A DNA stretch of 64,000 bases from Methylophilaceae bacterium (GTDB taxonomy: Bacteria; Pseudomonadota; Gammaproteobacteria; Burkholderiales; Methylophilaceae). Position 1 is the first letter of the stretch. Each line of letters starts with the position of its first letter. Made by a program: the position numbers and the translations under genes. The stretch is from contig JAIYBT010000015.1 of the NCBI GenBank assembly GCA_027488395.1, positions 52,679 through 116,678 of the forward strand. The letters are read 5' to 3'. The notes below the pieces were generated by a model that had not been told where the DNA came from, did not search any database, and saw only the letters and a program-made list of their open reading frames with translations. Below, piece after piece: positions 16,448 to 26,093 of the stretch.

Positions 16448-18576
16448 CAGGCTTGTTCCGCCATCTGTTTTAGGCTGACATAATCGGTTTTACCCGTGCC
16501 CAGTAATGGAATGGCATTCACCGTGATAATTTTGCGCGCGATGGCGATTTCAGGCGCACCCGTATTTTTTGCCACCATTTGTAAATCCTCGCGCTTTAAA
16601 TCGGGGTCGGTGGTGTAGAGCACGATCGTTTCCCCCCGACTCGCATCGGATTGCGTGGTGGCCGCATGTTGAAATTCGGGGGCGGCGGTGACCGCCAATT
16701 TCTCAACCGTTTCCAGTGACACCATTTCACCAGCCACTTTGGCAAAGCGTTTCACGCGGCCTTTGATAAAGATAAAACCATCGGCATCCAGCTGCACCAC
16801 ATCCCCAGTGTCATACCAACCCTCTTTGGGGGGTATCAATACACCAGGTTGGTCATACAAATAATAGCCTTGCATGATGTTGTCGCCTTTAACCTGTAAC
16901 AAGCCTCCTTCGTCAATGCCGGGCACCGGCAACAAGCGATAATCAATGCCTGGGGCAAATTGACCCACACTGCCCGTGCGGCTCGCCATTAAGGTATTGC
17001 TAGACAACACAGGCGCGCACTCGGTGGTGCCGTAGCCTTCTAATACACGGATGCCAAATTTTTCTTGGTAGACGCGGCGGACTTCTTCGTTCAACTTTTC
17101 AGCGCCAGCAATCACAATGCGTAGCTTATGAAAATCATATGGATGGGCAAACTTGGCGTAGTGCGCTAAAAAGGTACTGGTTGAAAAAAAGATGGTACAG
17201 CCGCGGTCGTAAATCACTTCCGGTATCAATTTATATTGCAACGGTGAGGGAAATAGCAAAGTGCGGATGCCGCGTAACACGGGTAGCAAAGTGCCAGTAA
17301 AACCAAAGGCGTGAAACATGGGCAGCGCCATCATAAATTTATCGCTGGGGTTAAAGTCATGAATCGCCATGATTTGATGAATATTCGACAGAATATTCTG
17401 ATGGCTATGTACCACCCCTTTCGGTTTGCCTTCCGACCCGGAGGTGAACAAAATCACCGCCGTATCATTTGGCTGCATCGGCGCTTGCACCGCACGTGGC
17501 CGATGCAAGGCATACGCCATCAACCATAGACGGTCCATGACACCAAACTGGCGTCGCAAATCCTCGAGGTAGTAGACCTCAATGTCTTGCAATTGCGCCA
17601 CCACTTCTTCGAGTTTTGCAGTGGCTAAAAATTGGCGTGAAGTAATGACTTTGCGTACTTTGGCCGCAATACATGCGTTTTGCATGCCTGCTGCCCCAGC
17701 GGTAAAGTTGAGCATGGCGGGCACTCGGCCCAAGGCACTCATGCCTAAAATCAAGGCTAAGGTATTGGTTAAATTGGGCATCAATACCCCAATCGCCTCG
17801 CCAGGCACACTGATTTTGCTAGCAATACGCCCCAAGGCCAAACTTTTTTTAAGCAGTGCTTGGTAGGTTTCTTCGACCTGATTCAGGTCTTCAATAATGC
17901 GCGTATGTGCACCAAATAAATCGATCGTGTCTAAAAATGCTGAAAATAAGGTTTTGCGTTGTTGCGATTGATACAACATGCGCTGCATGATGACACGCAT
18001 GGCTTCTCCCGCGAGACGTCGCCGCTGCTTGGCCGTCATCGGCGCATCGTTGGGGGCTTGGATCTCAATCGATGTGATTGGCATCACTTTTAACGAGACT
18101 TGCGGAAACAGTTTACGTGGATGACCATCTGGTAAACGACCAAAATAAGATTGCGCAGCACCCTCAACCCGCACTGGCAGCACCTGAACGCCAGTTTTAG
18201 CCGCTACAAACCCCGGGCCATCATAAACCTTCATTAATGCGCCAGTCAGCGTGATGCGGCCCTCAGGAAAAATCACCACGTTTTCGCCTGCATTCAAGCG
18301 TTGCACCACTTTTTTCATGGCCAGCGGACTGCTTGGATTGACCGCTAAATAGGGCGTAAGTGATAAAAACAGTCTAAACAAAGGTTTTTTGAGCACCTCA
18401 CTGTGCACCACAAACGTGGCACGCTTTGGCAAAAACAAGCCAAGCAATAAACCATCTAAAAAAGATTCATGGTTGGCCACAATCAATAAACGATCGTGCT
18501 GCGGGATGTGTTCTATCCCTGACACTTGCACCTTAAACAGTAATCGACAGATATGCCTTAACAGACCCACCCACAT
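16447..18576 (-). CDS. aas: bifunctional acyltransferase/acyl-ACP synthetase (Aas-type)
   Basis: A 709-residue two-domain enzyme. Residues about 1-200 are a PlsC acyltransferase with VANHESFLDG (HX4D) and FPEGRIT. Residues about 230-700 are an AMP-forming acyl-activating domain with ILFTSGSEGKPKGVVHSH, GYGTTECAPV and WYDTGDVVQLDADGFIFIKGR. In the family the second half makes acyl-ACP and the first transfers the acyl chain to 2-acyl-glycerophosphoethanolamine, repairing membrane lipids at the inner face. It lies 18 bases after the arsR gene and is coupled to the amidohydrolase and lplT. The domain order and length are those of Aas. GGGGGA precedes the ATG. Confidence 0.88.
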   Translation of the reverse strand: MWVGLLRHICRLLFKVQVSGIEHIPQHDRLLIVANHESFLDGLLLGLFLPKRATFVVHSEVLKKPLFRLFLSLTPYLAVNPSSPLAMKKVVQRLNAGENVVIFPEGRITLTGALMKVYDGPGFVAAKTGVQVLPVRVEGAAQSYFGRLPDGHPRKLFPQVSLKVMPITSIEIQAPNDAPMTAKQRRRLAGEAMRVIMQRMLYQSQQRKTLFSAFLDTIDLFGAHTRIIEDLNQVEETYQALLKKSLALGRIASKISVPGEAIGVLMPNLTNTLALILGMSALGRVPAMLNFTAGAAGMQNACIAAKVRKVITSRQFLATAKLEEVVAQLQDIEVYYLEDLRRQFGVMDRLWLMAYALHRPRAVQAPMQPNDTAVILFTSGSEGKPKGVVHSHQNILSNIHQIMAIHDFNPSDKFMMALPMFHAFGFTGTLLPVLRGIRTLLFPSPLQYKLIPEVIYDRGCTIFFSTSTFLAHYAKFAHPYDFHKLRIVIAGAEKLNEEVRRVYQEKFGIRVLEGYGTTECAPVLSSNTLMASRTGSVGQFAPGIDYRLLPVPGIDEGGLLQVKGDNIMQGYYLYDQPGVLIPPKEGWYDTGDVVQLDADGFIFIKGRVKRFAKVAGEMVSLETVEKLAVTAAPEFQHAATTQSDASRGETIVLYTTDPDLKREDLQMVAKNTGAPEIAIARKIITVNAIPLLGTGKTDYVSLKQMAEQA

Positions 18577-18594
18577 GCCACGTTCCCCCTATAC

Positions 18595-18900
18595 TTAGAT
18601 TGCTTCATCAATATACCGAATTACATTGCTTAACACTTGTTGCATCCATGCTTTATTAACCCAAAAATACACTTCACGTCCAATTTTTTCACTTTGCAAT
18701 GCGCCACCACGTTCGAGCACTTTCAAATGGTGGGTGACTGCGGTGCGGCTCAACTGCGAGCTTTCTGCAATTTGCAAAATACTCAGTCGCTCGTTTTTTT
18801 CAAACGATAACAAAATGCGTTGCCGATGGGCATCCCCAAGCGCGACAAACAAGGTTGACATGTGGGCCCATGCCTCTGGAATTTGGCTGACAATTTTCAT
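18595..18900 (-). CDS. ArsR family winged-helix regulator of the lipid operon
   Basis: A 101-residue helix-turn-helix protein. The core SILQIAESSQLSRTAVTHHLKVLERGGALQSEKIGREVYFWVN is a standard ArsR DNA-binding domain. No metal-binding cysteine pair (CVC) is present, so it is not a classical arsenic or metal sensor. The ATG at 18900 directly abuts a perfect palindrome and lacks a ribosome site, so the message may be leaderless. An internal ATG at codon 14 has a weak GAGG before it. aas starts 18 bases after its stop. Autoregulation and control of aas, the amidohydrolase and lplT are inferred from the palindrome and operon layout. The inducer is unknown. Confidence 0.85.
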   Translation of the reverse strand: MKIVSQIPEAWAHMSTLFVALGDAHRQRILLSFEKNERLSILQIAESSQLSRTAVTHHLKVLERGGALQSEKIGREVYFWVNKAWMQQVLSNVIRYIDEAI

Positions 18901-18937
18901 ATAACTAAATAATTAATTATTTAGTTATATGTGTCAA
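18899..18937 (-). promoter_or_regulatory. arsR promoter with perfect 32-bp palindromic operator
   Basis: A consensus -35 TTGACA lies at 18932-18937 on the minus strand. The palindrome occupies 18899-18930, each arm being ATATAACTAAATAATT, a perfect inverted repeat of 16 bases. It covers the spacer and the likely -10 (about 18909-18915) and runs into the first base pair of the start codon. A repressor bound here would block the promoter directly. Confidence 0.8.
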
Positions 18938-18982
18938 GATTTTTTCTAGGCCTGACTGTTGAGAACGGCATCCCATCGCGAA

Positions 18983-19747
18983 TTACATGTGTTGCGCGGC
19001 CTGCCCAATCAGTAACTGCAGCATGGCTTCGTCACCAGGTGCTTCTGCCACGATTGCGTTTAGCCCCGCTTGCCTCGCTTGTTCTGCAATCCGCGCATGG
19101 TTCACACACAGCGTCATGTGCTTTAACCAAGGCGCGTGCGCTGCCAATGCCAGAAACCCTTGCAGGGCTTCAGAGCTGGTCATGACGATGGCATGCAAAG
19201 GGGCTTGCTGATGCGCATCGGCTAAAGGCTGTGCACTGGTTTGCGGATGTATGCGGCGGTAACATTCGCCAATACTGACAGCTGCCCCGCGTTGTTTGAG
19301 TGTATCTGCTAATAATTCACGCCCGCCAACCCCACGTACAATCAATACGTGCTGGCCTTGCATGGCTTGAAACATCGGCAATGCAAGTAACGATTCGCTG
19401 TCGTAACGACCCTCGGGGGTCACCACTTTTAACACACCATAGTGTTTTAGTTGGCTGGCAGTGACTGGCCCAATCGCAGCAAATTTTAATGTCGATGGCA
19501 GGCCAAGCTGTAACACACTTGGCATGCCAAATTGCACCGCATTGCTACTAATAAAAATAGCCCAATCAAATTGCTTTAACGGGCTAAGGGTATGTTGAAA
19601 AGCAGTGAGGTCATTTAACCCAACAATGTCTATCAAAGGAAAAGAGACAGGATGGCCCCCCGCTGCCACAATCATGGCCGACAGCGTGTTGGCTTGATCA
19701 ATTGGACGGGTGATGACAATCTGCTTGCCCGCCAACGGCAAACTCAT
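18983..19747 (-). CDS. hemD: uroporphyrinogen-III synthase
   Basis: A 254-residue enzyme that closes hydroxymethylbilane with inversion of ring D, giving uroporphyrinogen III for haem, sirohaem and cobalamin synthesis. HemD features include [19 protein letters not shown] at the N-terminus, [52 protein letters not shown] and [14 protein letters not shown]. HemD sequences diverge widely, so position helps: its start overlaps hemC by 4 bases (translational coupling). The length is normal and no uroporphyrinogen-methyltransferase (hemX) gene follows; the gene is the last of its run. Confidence 0.93.
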   Translation of the reverse strand: MSLPLAGKQIVITRPIDQANTLSAMIVAAGGHPVSFPLIDIVGLNDLTAFQHTLSPLKQFDWAIFISSNAVQFGMPSVLQLGLPSTLKFAAIGPVTASQLKHYGVLKVVTPEGRYDSESLLALPMFQAMQGQHVLIVRGVGGRELLADTLKQRGAAVSIGECYRRIHPQTSAQPLADAHQQAPLHAIVMTSSEALQGFLALAAHAPWLKHMTLCVNHARIAEQARQAGLNAIVAEAPGDEAMLQLLIGQAAQHM

Positions 19748-20685
19748 TTCACGCCATCCAACGCAGCAAGAATCTGATCAGCCCCCCGAGCGATCAATTG
19801 CTGTGCCAATTGTTGGCCAAGCGATTCTGCTTGGGTTGCAGGCCCCACCACCGTTTCAATCAGCATTTCGCGACCATCGACACTGGCCACAAAACCTGTC
19901 ATGTGTATTTGATCGGCTTGCTTGGTTGCGTATGCGCCCAAAGGCACCGTACAACTGCCTGCCAATGCACGGCTAAACCCTCGCTCGGCCTCGACGCATT
20001 GCTGCGTATCCAAATGATTCAGCGGGGCTAATACGTCAATTAAATCCGTGCGATCAGCACGAATCTCAATGCCTAAAGCCCCTTGACCTACCGCTGGAAT
20101 GCTATCGGAGGGTGCAATAAAACTGCGAATGCGATCGCCTAAGCCGAGGCGGATCAGGCCAGCTGCGGCCAAAATAATGGCCGCATACTGCCCTTCATCC
20201 AGTTTACGCAGGCGTGTTTGCACGTTACCGCGTAAGGAGGTGATGACCAACTGTGGAAAACGGGCTTGAATTTGACTTTGCCGACGCAAGCTAGAGGTGC
20301 CGACGATACTGCCAGCGGGCAAAGCGGCTAAATCAGCATAATGATTAGAAACAAACGCATCGCGTGGGTCTTCACGCTCGCCAGTGGCCACCAGCGCAAA
20401 GCCAGCAGGCAGATGCATGGGAACGTCCTTCATGCTATGCACAGCTAAATCAGCGCTGCCATTGCTGAGTGCGGTTTCTAACTCTTTGACAAATAAGCCT
20501 TTACCACCAATGCGTGATAAGGGTGAGTCTAGGATTTGATCGCCGGTAGTGGTCATGCCCAAAATACTGACAGCACAACTTGGGTAAAGCGCTTGTAAGC
20601 GGGCTTGAATATGGTGGGCTTGCCACATTGCGAGCGCACTTTCACGCGAGGCAATGACTAAAGTGTTTGGGGTAGCGGTTGTCAT
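19744..20685 (-). CDS. hemC: hydroxymethylbilane synthase (porphobilinogen deaminase)
   Basis: A 313-residue cytosolic enzyme that polymerises four porphobilinogens. Visible motifs are the N-terminal [39 protein letters not shown] (with the catalytic Asp), [13 protein letters not shown] and [13 protein letters not shown]. The dipyrromethane cofactor is attached to Cys245 in [13 protein letters not shown]. It is coupled to hemD downstream and preceded by algR with a gap of about 110 bases, the same order as in pseudomonads. No strong ribosome site precedes the ATG. Confidence 0.97.
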   Translation of the reverse strand: MTTATPNTLVIASRESALAMWQAHHIQARLQALYPSCAVSILGMTTTGDQILDSPLSRIGGKGLFVKELETALSNGSADLAVHSMKDVPMHLPAGFALVATGEREDPRDAFVSNHYADLAALPAGSIVGTSSLRRQSQIQARFPQLVITSLRGNVQTRLRKLDEGQYAAIILAAAGLIRLGLGDRIRSFIAPSDSIPAVGQGALGIEIRADRTDLIDVLAPLNHLDTQQCVEAERGFSRALAGSCTVPLGAYATKQADQIHMTGFVASVDGREMLIETVVGPATQAESLGQQLAQQLIARGADQILAALDGVK

Positions 20686-20795
20686 GTCGAGATTTTAACA
20701 TAGGGCTAGGCTTGTACAGAGAACCAGCATTGGCAGGGGCAACGTTGATCCAATGCGCACCTATTGCATCCCCTTCGCCATATGGCATCAGCGCT

Positions 20796-21590
20796 CTACG
20801 GTAATAGCGACTTAAGCAACGCAAATTGTCGGCGGCTGATGGCAAGCGTCTCGGGAACACCACGCAAAGTGACTTGCCAAGTGGCTGGTTGTGACAATGT
20901 ATCTTGTGATGCTGCCAGTGGTGATGCAGCCTGTGATGATGAAGGGAAATGGCTAGGCTGCTTTTCAATGCCCAGCACAGCATCGCGCGCGACCAATGCA
21001 TTGCGGTGGATACGGACAAAATGATCAGCATGCCGCAGTGCCAGCTGATTGAGTGAGCCTTCCCATAAATAATGTTGTTGTTGCGTGCGCACAGTGACAT
21101 ATTTGAGATCAGCTCGGGCATAAATAATGTCGGCAATGGCCACCAGCAACACGCGGCCACGTTGATGTATGCTCAAGTGCGTGTGGCTGGTTTGCAACGG
21201 TTGTAACGCTTGCCATTGCGCCGATTGCAAAGGTTTTACTTTGCTTAACGCCACCGCCAAACGCTCCCTGCGTATCGGTTTAAGCAAGTAATCAATCGCG
21301 TTGAGCTCAAAGGCTTGCACGGCAAACTGGTCATACGCAGTGGTAAAAATGATCTGAGGTGGTTGCGCCAGTTTACGCGCGTGTTGCGCCAGTTCGATAC
21401 CGTCCATCTCTGGCATCCGAATATCAACTAACATTACCGAGACGTTCAGCTGTTGCAACTGATGCATGGCTTCTAGCCCATTCGCCGCTTCACCTACCAC
21501 TGCGTACCCGCCCATGTCTTGAATAACATCCCGCAATCGGGCCCGCGCGAGCGGTTCATCATCCACAATCAACAAAGTAGGCATTGTCAT
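20796..21590 (-). CDS. algR: LytTR-type response regulator (AlgR-like)
   Basis: A 264-residue response regulator. The receiver domain has Asp10/Asp11 (LLIVDDEPLARARLR), phospho-acceptor Asp56 (VDIRMPEMDG) and TTAYDQFAVQAFELNAIDYLLKPI. A LytTR DNA-binding domain (about 150-250) shows FVRIHRNALVARDAVLGI. AlgR-family proteins control pili, exopolysaccharide or virulence genes. It overlaps the histidine kinase gene by 4 bases. The region between the domains has a serine/alanine-rich insertion (SSSQAASPLAASQD) within the LytTR part, which is longer than usual. The targets are not visible. Confidence 0.92.
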   Translation of the reverse strand: MTMPTLLIVDDEPLARARLRDVIQDMGGYAVVGEAANGLEAMHQLQQLNVSVMLVDIRMPEMDGIELAQHARKLAQPPQIIFTTAYDQFAVQAFELNAIDYLLKPIRRERLAVALSKVKPLQSAQWQALQPLQTSHTHLSIHQRGRVLLVAIADIIYARADLKYVTVRTQQQHYLWEGSLNQLALRHADHFVRIHRNALVARDAVLGIEKQPSHFPSSSQAASPLAASQDTLSQPATWQVTLRGVPETLAISRRQFALLKSLLP

Positions 21591-22609
21591 GGCAGTGGCG
21601 TCCCTGATGGAAAGCGAAGGTTCACCTCGTAGCAGCGCTGTCCCGGCGCAGGCGTTATCATCGTCTGACTAAAATGCGCTTCTAAATCATAATGTAATCG
21701 CAACCGCTCGCGAATATTATTCACCGCCATCTGATTGCCCGCAGCAGACAATGTCGCCACTGGCAGTGGGTTTAAAATGCGCAGCCACACCATGTTGTCT
21801 CGTTCAAAGATGTCCACTTCAATCGTACCGCCTTGCATGCGTGGCTCGATGCCGTGATACACCGCATTTTCTATTAAAGGTTGTAATAGCAATGGCGGAA
21901 TCATGACCTTAGGGATGACGGCTGGCAGGCGCCAGACACATTGTAAGCGCTCACCCAAGCGCAATTTTTCTATATTTAAATATTGCTCACACAACGCAAT
22001 TTCTTGCGCCAATGGCACCAGTGCATTGTTTTCTGCCATCAATACACGAAATAGCTCGGCCATGTCTTCAAGCGCGGTTTCTGCCTGTTGTGGTTGACTG
22101 CGTATTAATGACAGCACTGCATTTAAACTGTTGAATAAAAAATGTGGGCGAATTCGGGCCTGTAAGGCTTGCAATCGTGCTTCCGAAATCGCAGGGGAAT
22201 ATGCACGTTGCAATAAATCCAGGTAATAAAAACATACCAAGGTATCAACGAGACTGAGCAATAACACTAACGACCCATGCGCAATCGTTGCCCGCAATAC
22301 CCAGTGTTGGTAAACCAACATCACTAGGCTGGTCACGCCAAGCACACCCGTCAATATCACCATCATGCCAGACCGATAAGACAAATGACGCAGCCATGGG
22401 TAAGCGCCATATAACCCGCCCAAGATCAGCAACAAAGGCGGCACCCAAGCAAAAGCCAACGCACTTAACACCTCTAGCGTCGCGCTGCCTTCCTGTCCGA
22501 TGACGGTAAAGGAAAACGTCAAGCCAGTGAGCAAGAGCAGATGTAACACTAACAGTCGCAAGTGAATGGAGAGATTACGAAAGTTGGGAAGACGGCGACT
22601 TTTACGCAC
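21587..22609 (-). CDS. algZ: LytS/AlgZ-type sensor histidine kinase
   Basis: A 340-residue kinase with about four membrane segments (residues 16-130) and a His_kinase domain in which RIRPHFLFNSLNAVLSLI carries phospho-His156. The ATPase part shows IPPLLLQPLIENAVYHGIE (N-box) and the NNIRERLRLHYD end. It is the cognate partner of the adjacent response regulator. The best start is GTG at 22609, with AAGG just before it. It is divergent from argH, an arrangement shared with Pseudomonas algZ/argH. Confidence 0.9.
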   Translation of the reverse strand: MRKSRRLPNFRNLSIHLRLLVLHLLLLTGLTFSFTVIGQEGSATLEVLSALAFAWVPPLLLILGGLYGAYPWLRHLSYRSGMMVILTGVLGVTSLVMLVYQHWVLRATIAHGSLVLLLSLVDTLVCFYYLDLLQRAYSPAISEARLQALQARIRPHFLFNSLNAVLSLIRSQPQQAETALEDMAELFRVLMAENNALVPLAQEIALCEQYLNIEKLRLGERLQCVWRLPAVIPKVMIPPLLLQPLIENAVYHGIEPRMQGGTIEVDIFERDNMVWLRILNPLPVATLSAAGNQMAVNNIRERLRLHYDLEAHFSQTMITPAPGQRCYEVNLRFPSGTPLP

Positions 22610-22727
22610 AATGCCTTGTTCGTTTATAATGTGATGTACGCATCATAGGTACTCGGCGCAGGTCGTGCAAGTAGCGCGGATGCCTGATGTACTGCAGTGT
22701 TGCCCTTAGGCAGAAAGATCCTTCGTT

Positions 22728-24149
22728 TTGACCACTCAACATTCAAACTCCTCACTCCATCAAAAAGATCAAGCTTGGTCAGGCCGCTTTAATGAGCCTG
22801 TGGCCGAGTTAGTCAAACGCTACACCGCATCAGTAGATTTTGACCAACGTCTGGCGCGGGTTGATATTCAAGGCTCACTCGCCCATGCCACCATGCTCGG
22901 GGCAACAGGCATTATCTCCGCGCAGGATGTGGCCGATATTCAGCGTGGACTCACAGAAATCTTGGCCGACATTGAGGCGGGCCAGTTTGAATGGTTGCTA
23001 GATTTAGAAGATGTCCATTTAAATATTGAGCGTCGCCTGACTGAAAAAATTGGCGATGCAGGTAAACGTTTACATACTGGTCGCTCGCGCAATGACCAAG
23101 TGGCCACCGATGTCAGGCTGTGGTTACGGGGTGTGGTAGAAGATACACTCAGCGGCATACGTGCTTTACAACTTGCACTGTTAGATTTGGCTGACGCCCA
23201 TGCGGACACCATCATGCCTGGCTTTACCCATTTACAAGTGGCGCAACCAGTGACGTTTGGCCATCACTTGATGGCTTACTACGAAATGCTTGGCCGCGAT
23301 GCCGAGCGCTTTGCAGATGCATACAAACGCATCAATCGTCTGCCGCTGGGTGCCGCGGCATTGGCTGGCACCAGCTACCCCATCGATCGGCACATGGTGG
23401 CGCAATTATTGGGCTTCGACGGCGTCTGTCAAAACTCTTTAGATGCTGTGTCTGACCGCGATTTTGCCATTGAATTTAACGCTGCCGCCGCGTTGTTGAT
23501 GATGCATTTATCGCGGTTTTCCGAGGAGTTAATTCTCTGGATGAGCCCGCGTTTTGGCTTTATCGACATTGCTGATCGCTTTTGTACCGGCTCCTCCATC
23601 ATGCCGCAGAAAAAAAACCCAGATGTGCCCGAACTCGTGCGAGGTAAAACTGGGCGTGTCTACGGCCATTTGATGGGTTTGCTTACGCTGATGAAAGGTC
23701 AACCATTGGCCTACAACAAAGATAACCAAGAAGACAAAGAACCGCTGTTTGATGTGGCTGATACGCTGTTGGTGACTTTACAGATTTACGCCGACATGTT
23801 GCGCGGCATCACCGTGAATAGCGCGCGCATGCGGCAAGCCGCGCTTGAAGGCTTTGCCACGGCCACGGATTTAGCCGATTACTTAGTAAAACGCGGCATG
23901 CCATTTAGAGACGCACATGAAGTCGTGGCGCATGCAGTCAAAGCTGGGGTGGCGCAGGGCCGTGATTTAGCCGAGTTTAGCCTAGAAGCATTACAAGCCT
24001 TTAGCACGATGATAGAAGCAGATGTGTTCGAGGTGTTAACGCTGGAAGGCTCCGTGGCGAGCCGCAATCACGTCGGCGGTACGGCGCCGCAACAGGTTAA
24101 ACAAGCCATTGCGCAGGCCCGCCTCGCGCTTGGCCAAAAGCCAGCATAG
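22728..24149 (+). CDS. argH: argininosuccinate lyase
   Basis: A 473-residue enzyme of the fumarase superfamily that splits argininosuccinate into arginine and fumarate. It shows the N-terminal [19 protein letters not shown], the helical core and the signature [26 protein letters not shown] with the catalytic serine loop. The start appears to be TTG at 22728, because the conserved N-terminus begins soon after and no upstream in-frame ATG fits. The ribosome site is weak. It is divergent from algZ and convergent with xthA. Confidence 0.97.
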   Translation: MTTQHSNSSLHQKDQAWSGRFNEPVAELVKRYTASVDFDQRLARVDIQGSLAHATMLGATGIISAQDVADIQRGLTEILADIEAGQFEWLLDLEDVHLNIERRLTEKIGDAGKRLHTGRSRNDQVATDVRLWLRGVVEDTLSGIRALQLALLDLADAHADTIMPGFTHLQVAQPVTFGHHLMAYYEMLGRDAERFADAYKRINRLPLGAAALAGTSYPIDRHMVAQLLGFDGVCQNSLDAVSDRDFAIEFNAAAALLMMHLSRFSEELILWMSPRFGFIDIADRFCTGSSIMPQKKNPDVPELVRGKTGRVYGHLMGLLTLMKGQPLAYNKDNQEDKEPLFDVADTLLVTLQIYADMLRGITVNSARMRQAALEGFATATDLADYLVKRGMPFRDAHEVVAHAVKAGVAQGRDLAEFSLEALQAFSTMIEADVFEVLTLEGSVASRNHVGGTAPQQVKQAIAQARLALGQKPA

Positions 24150-24199
24150 CACCACAACCACGGGCAACATGTTGAGGCATTGCCAGTACCGCGCGAAGC

Positions 24200-24982
24200 T
24201 TATATTGCTGCGTAATCAACAATCAACGGCGCGTGGTCACTAAAACGTTGTGCTTTATAAACGCTAGCCTCGACCACACGTGCGCCCAGATGTGGTGTTG
24301 CCAACTGGTAATCAATCCGCCAACCCACATTGTTGGCATACGCTTGCCCGCGGTTACTCCACCAGGTGTAACAGTCTTCTGTGGTGTTAGGATGGCGTGC
24401 ACGGTAGGTATCTACCCAACCCACACGCCCTAACACCTCAGTCATCCAAGCGCGTTCTTCTGGTAAAAAGCCAGAATTTTTACGATTGCCTTTAAAGTTT
24501 TTTAAATCTTGCTCTTGATGGGCAATATTCCAATCGCCTGTGATCACCACTTCTCGACCGCTCGCAATCAAATGTTCTAAATGCGGTAAAAATACAGACA
24601 TCACTTGAAATTTAAATTGCTGACGTTCTTCACCACTCGAACCACTTGGCAAATACAGTGAAACCACACTTAAATTGCCGTATTGGCATTCTAAGTAGCG
24701 GCCTTCCGCATCAATCTCGGCATGCCCCAAGCCGACAATCACCTGATCAGCGGCTTGCTTGCTGTAAATACCGACACCGCTGTAGCCTTTTTTTTCCGCA
24801 TAATGAAAATAGCCGTGATAGCCAGACGGCGCTTGCATGTCGGGGCTTAAATCATTGGCTTGCGCTTTCAGTTCCTGGACACACACCACATCGCCACCAC
24901 TGCTCGCCAACCACGCTAAAAAGCCTTTGTTACAGGCCGACCGTATGCCATTTAGGTTCAAGGTTATAATACGCACTTTCAC
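24200..24982 (-). CDS. xthA: exodeoxyribonuclease III
   Basis: A 260-residue AP endonuclease and 3'-5' exonuclease for base-excision repair. The endonuclease/exonuclease/phosphatase fold motifs are MKVRIITLNLNGIRSA, VVCVQELKAQ (metal-binding Glu), GVGIYSKQ, VITGDWNIAHQEQDLKN and RFSDHAPLIVDY (catalytic His). The gene is divergent from pyrE with only 20 bases between the two start codons, so each promoter must extend into the other gene's coding region. Confidence 0.95.
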   Translation of the reverse strand: MKVRIITLNLNGIRSACNKGFLAWLASSGGDVVCVQELKAQANDLSPDMQAPSGYHGYFHYAEKKGYSGVGIYSKQAADQVIVGLGHAEIDAEGRYLECQYGNLSVVSLYLPSGSSGEERQQFKFQVMSVFLPHLEHLIASGREVVITGDWNIAHQEQDLKNFKGNRKNSGFLPEERAWMTEVLGRVGWVDTYRARHPNTTEDCYTWWSNRGQAYANNVGWRIDYQLATPHLGARVVEASVYKAQRFSDHAPLIVDYAAI

Positions 24983-25002
24983 TCCACTTTCATTGATCTG
25001 TC

Positions 25003-25650
25003 ATGACGCACACTACTTTGAGCACTGATTTTATTGCCTTCGCCATTCAAAAACAGGTGCTGCGCTTTGGCGAATTTAAAACCAAAGCAGGGCGCTTAAG
25101 CCCATATTTCTTTAATGCAGGTTTGTTTAATGATGGCGACAGCTTGCTCAAACTAGGTGAATTTTACGCGCACAGCATACAACAGTCTGGGCTTCAATTT
25201 GATATGTTATTTGGCCCAGCCTACAAAGGCATTCCATTGGTGACGGCCATCAGCATCGCCTTTGCACGTAACGGTCACAATTATCCTTATGCTTATAATC
25301 GTAAAGAAGCCAAAGACCATGGCGAAGGCGGCACCTTAGTCGGCGCGCCCCTGCAAGGACGGGTACTGATTATTGACGATGTAATCTCAGCGGGCACCTC
25401 CATCCGCGAATCGGTGCAGCTGATACGCCAAACGGGGGCGACCCCCTGTGCGGTGAGTATTGCATTGGATAGACAAGAGAAAGGCTTGGGTGCGTTATCC
25501 GCAGTGCAAGAGGTCGAACAAAGCAATGGCATGCCTGTAGTGAGTATTGCCAATGTGTCCGATTTATTTGCTTACTTACAAGGCAACCCACAACTCGCGC
25601 AATATTTTCCTGCAATCCAAGCCTATCGCGCGCAATACTGCATCGCCTAG
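25003..25650 (+). CDS. pyrE: orotate phosphoribosyltransferase
   Basis: A 215-residue enzyme converting orotate and PRPP to orotidine monophosphate in pyrimidine synthesis. Characteristic segments are [67 protein letters not shown] and the PRPP-binding loop [17 protein letters not shown]. The xthA-pyrE divergent pair is common in proteobacteria. The start is the only ATG that keeps the full N-terminus. Confidence 0.97.
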   Translation: MTHTTLSTDFIAFAIQKQVLRFGEFKTKAGRLSPYFFNAGLFNDGDSLLKLGEFYAHSIQQSGLQFDMLFGPAYKGIPLVTAISIAFARNGHNYPYAYNRKEAKDHGEGGTLVGAPLQGRVLIIDDVISAGTSIRESVQLIRQTGATPCAVSIALDRQEKGLGALSAVQEVEQSNGMPVVSIANVSDLFAYLQGNPQLAQYFPAIQAYRAQYCIA

Positions 25651-25663
25651 GCCATCGCGACCT

Positions 25664-25679
25664 ATACTTAAAAAAGTAT
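25664..25679. terminator. weak AT-rich hairpin between pyrE and yidB
   Basis: Stem ATACTT / AAGTAT with a 4-A loop between two convergent genes, followed on the plus strand by TTATTT. It is a weak candidate for the pyrE terminator. Confidence 0.4.
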
Positions 25680-26069
25680 TTATTTGAGCATTGCCATTAA
25701 GCGTGATAACAATAATGCTGGATTTTGTTCGACTACACCATTGGGCGTCAGTTGATTCACCGCATCTGGCAAAAATTCAGCAATTTTTTCGGTGAGCTCG
25801 GCAGGGGCTACATTTAATTGATTGGCGATCCCTGCAATCACTTGGCTGCCCAAGGCCGATCCAATTTGTTCGGCATTCAGCGGTAAATTGGCACCGGTGC
25901 CAACCCAAGAATCAACTTGTTGGCTTAAGCCGTGGTCTTTTAAGGTTTGCAAAATGCCTGGCAAGCCATCATATTGTTGAAATAATGCCATGGCGACTTG
26001 TGCCAGTGGCGCATTGTCACCCATCATTTTACCCATGACGTTACCGGCAATTTGATCAAATAAACCCAT
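25680..26069 (-). CDS. YidB family protein (DUF937)
   Basis: A 129-residue small helical protein typical of the YidB family: MGLFDQIAGNVMGKMMG, GLPGILQTLKDHGLSQQVDSWVGTGANLPLNAEQI and ALGSQVIAGIANQLNVAPAELTEKIAEFLPDAVNQLTPNG. Its function is unknown. Structures of relatives are helical bundles. CAGGAG sits before the ATG. It lies 24 bases after the pseudouridine synthase gene, probably co-transcribed. Confidence 0.88.
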   Translation of the reverse strand: MGLFDQIAGNVMGKMMGDNAPLAQVAMALFQQYDGLPGILQTLKDHGLSQQVDSWVGTGANLPLNAEQIGSALGSQVIAGIANQLNVAPAELTEKIAEFLPDAVNQLTPNGVVEQNPALLLSRLMAMLK

Positions 26070-26093
26070 GTCTGCTCCTGTATGCGCGTAGTA

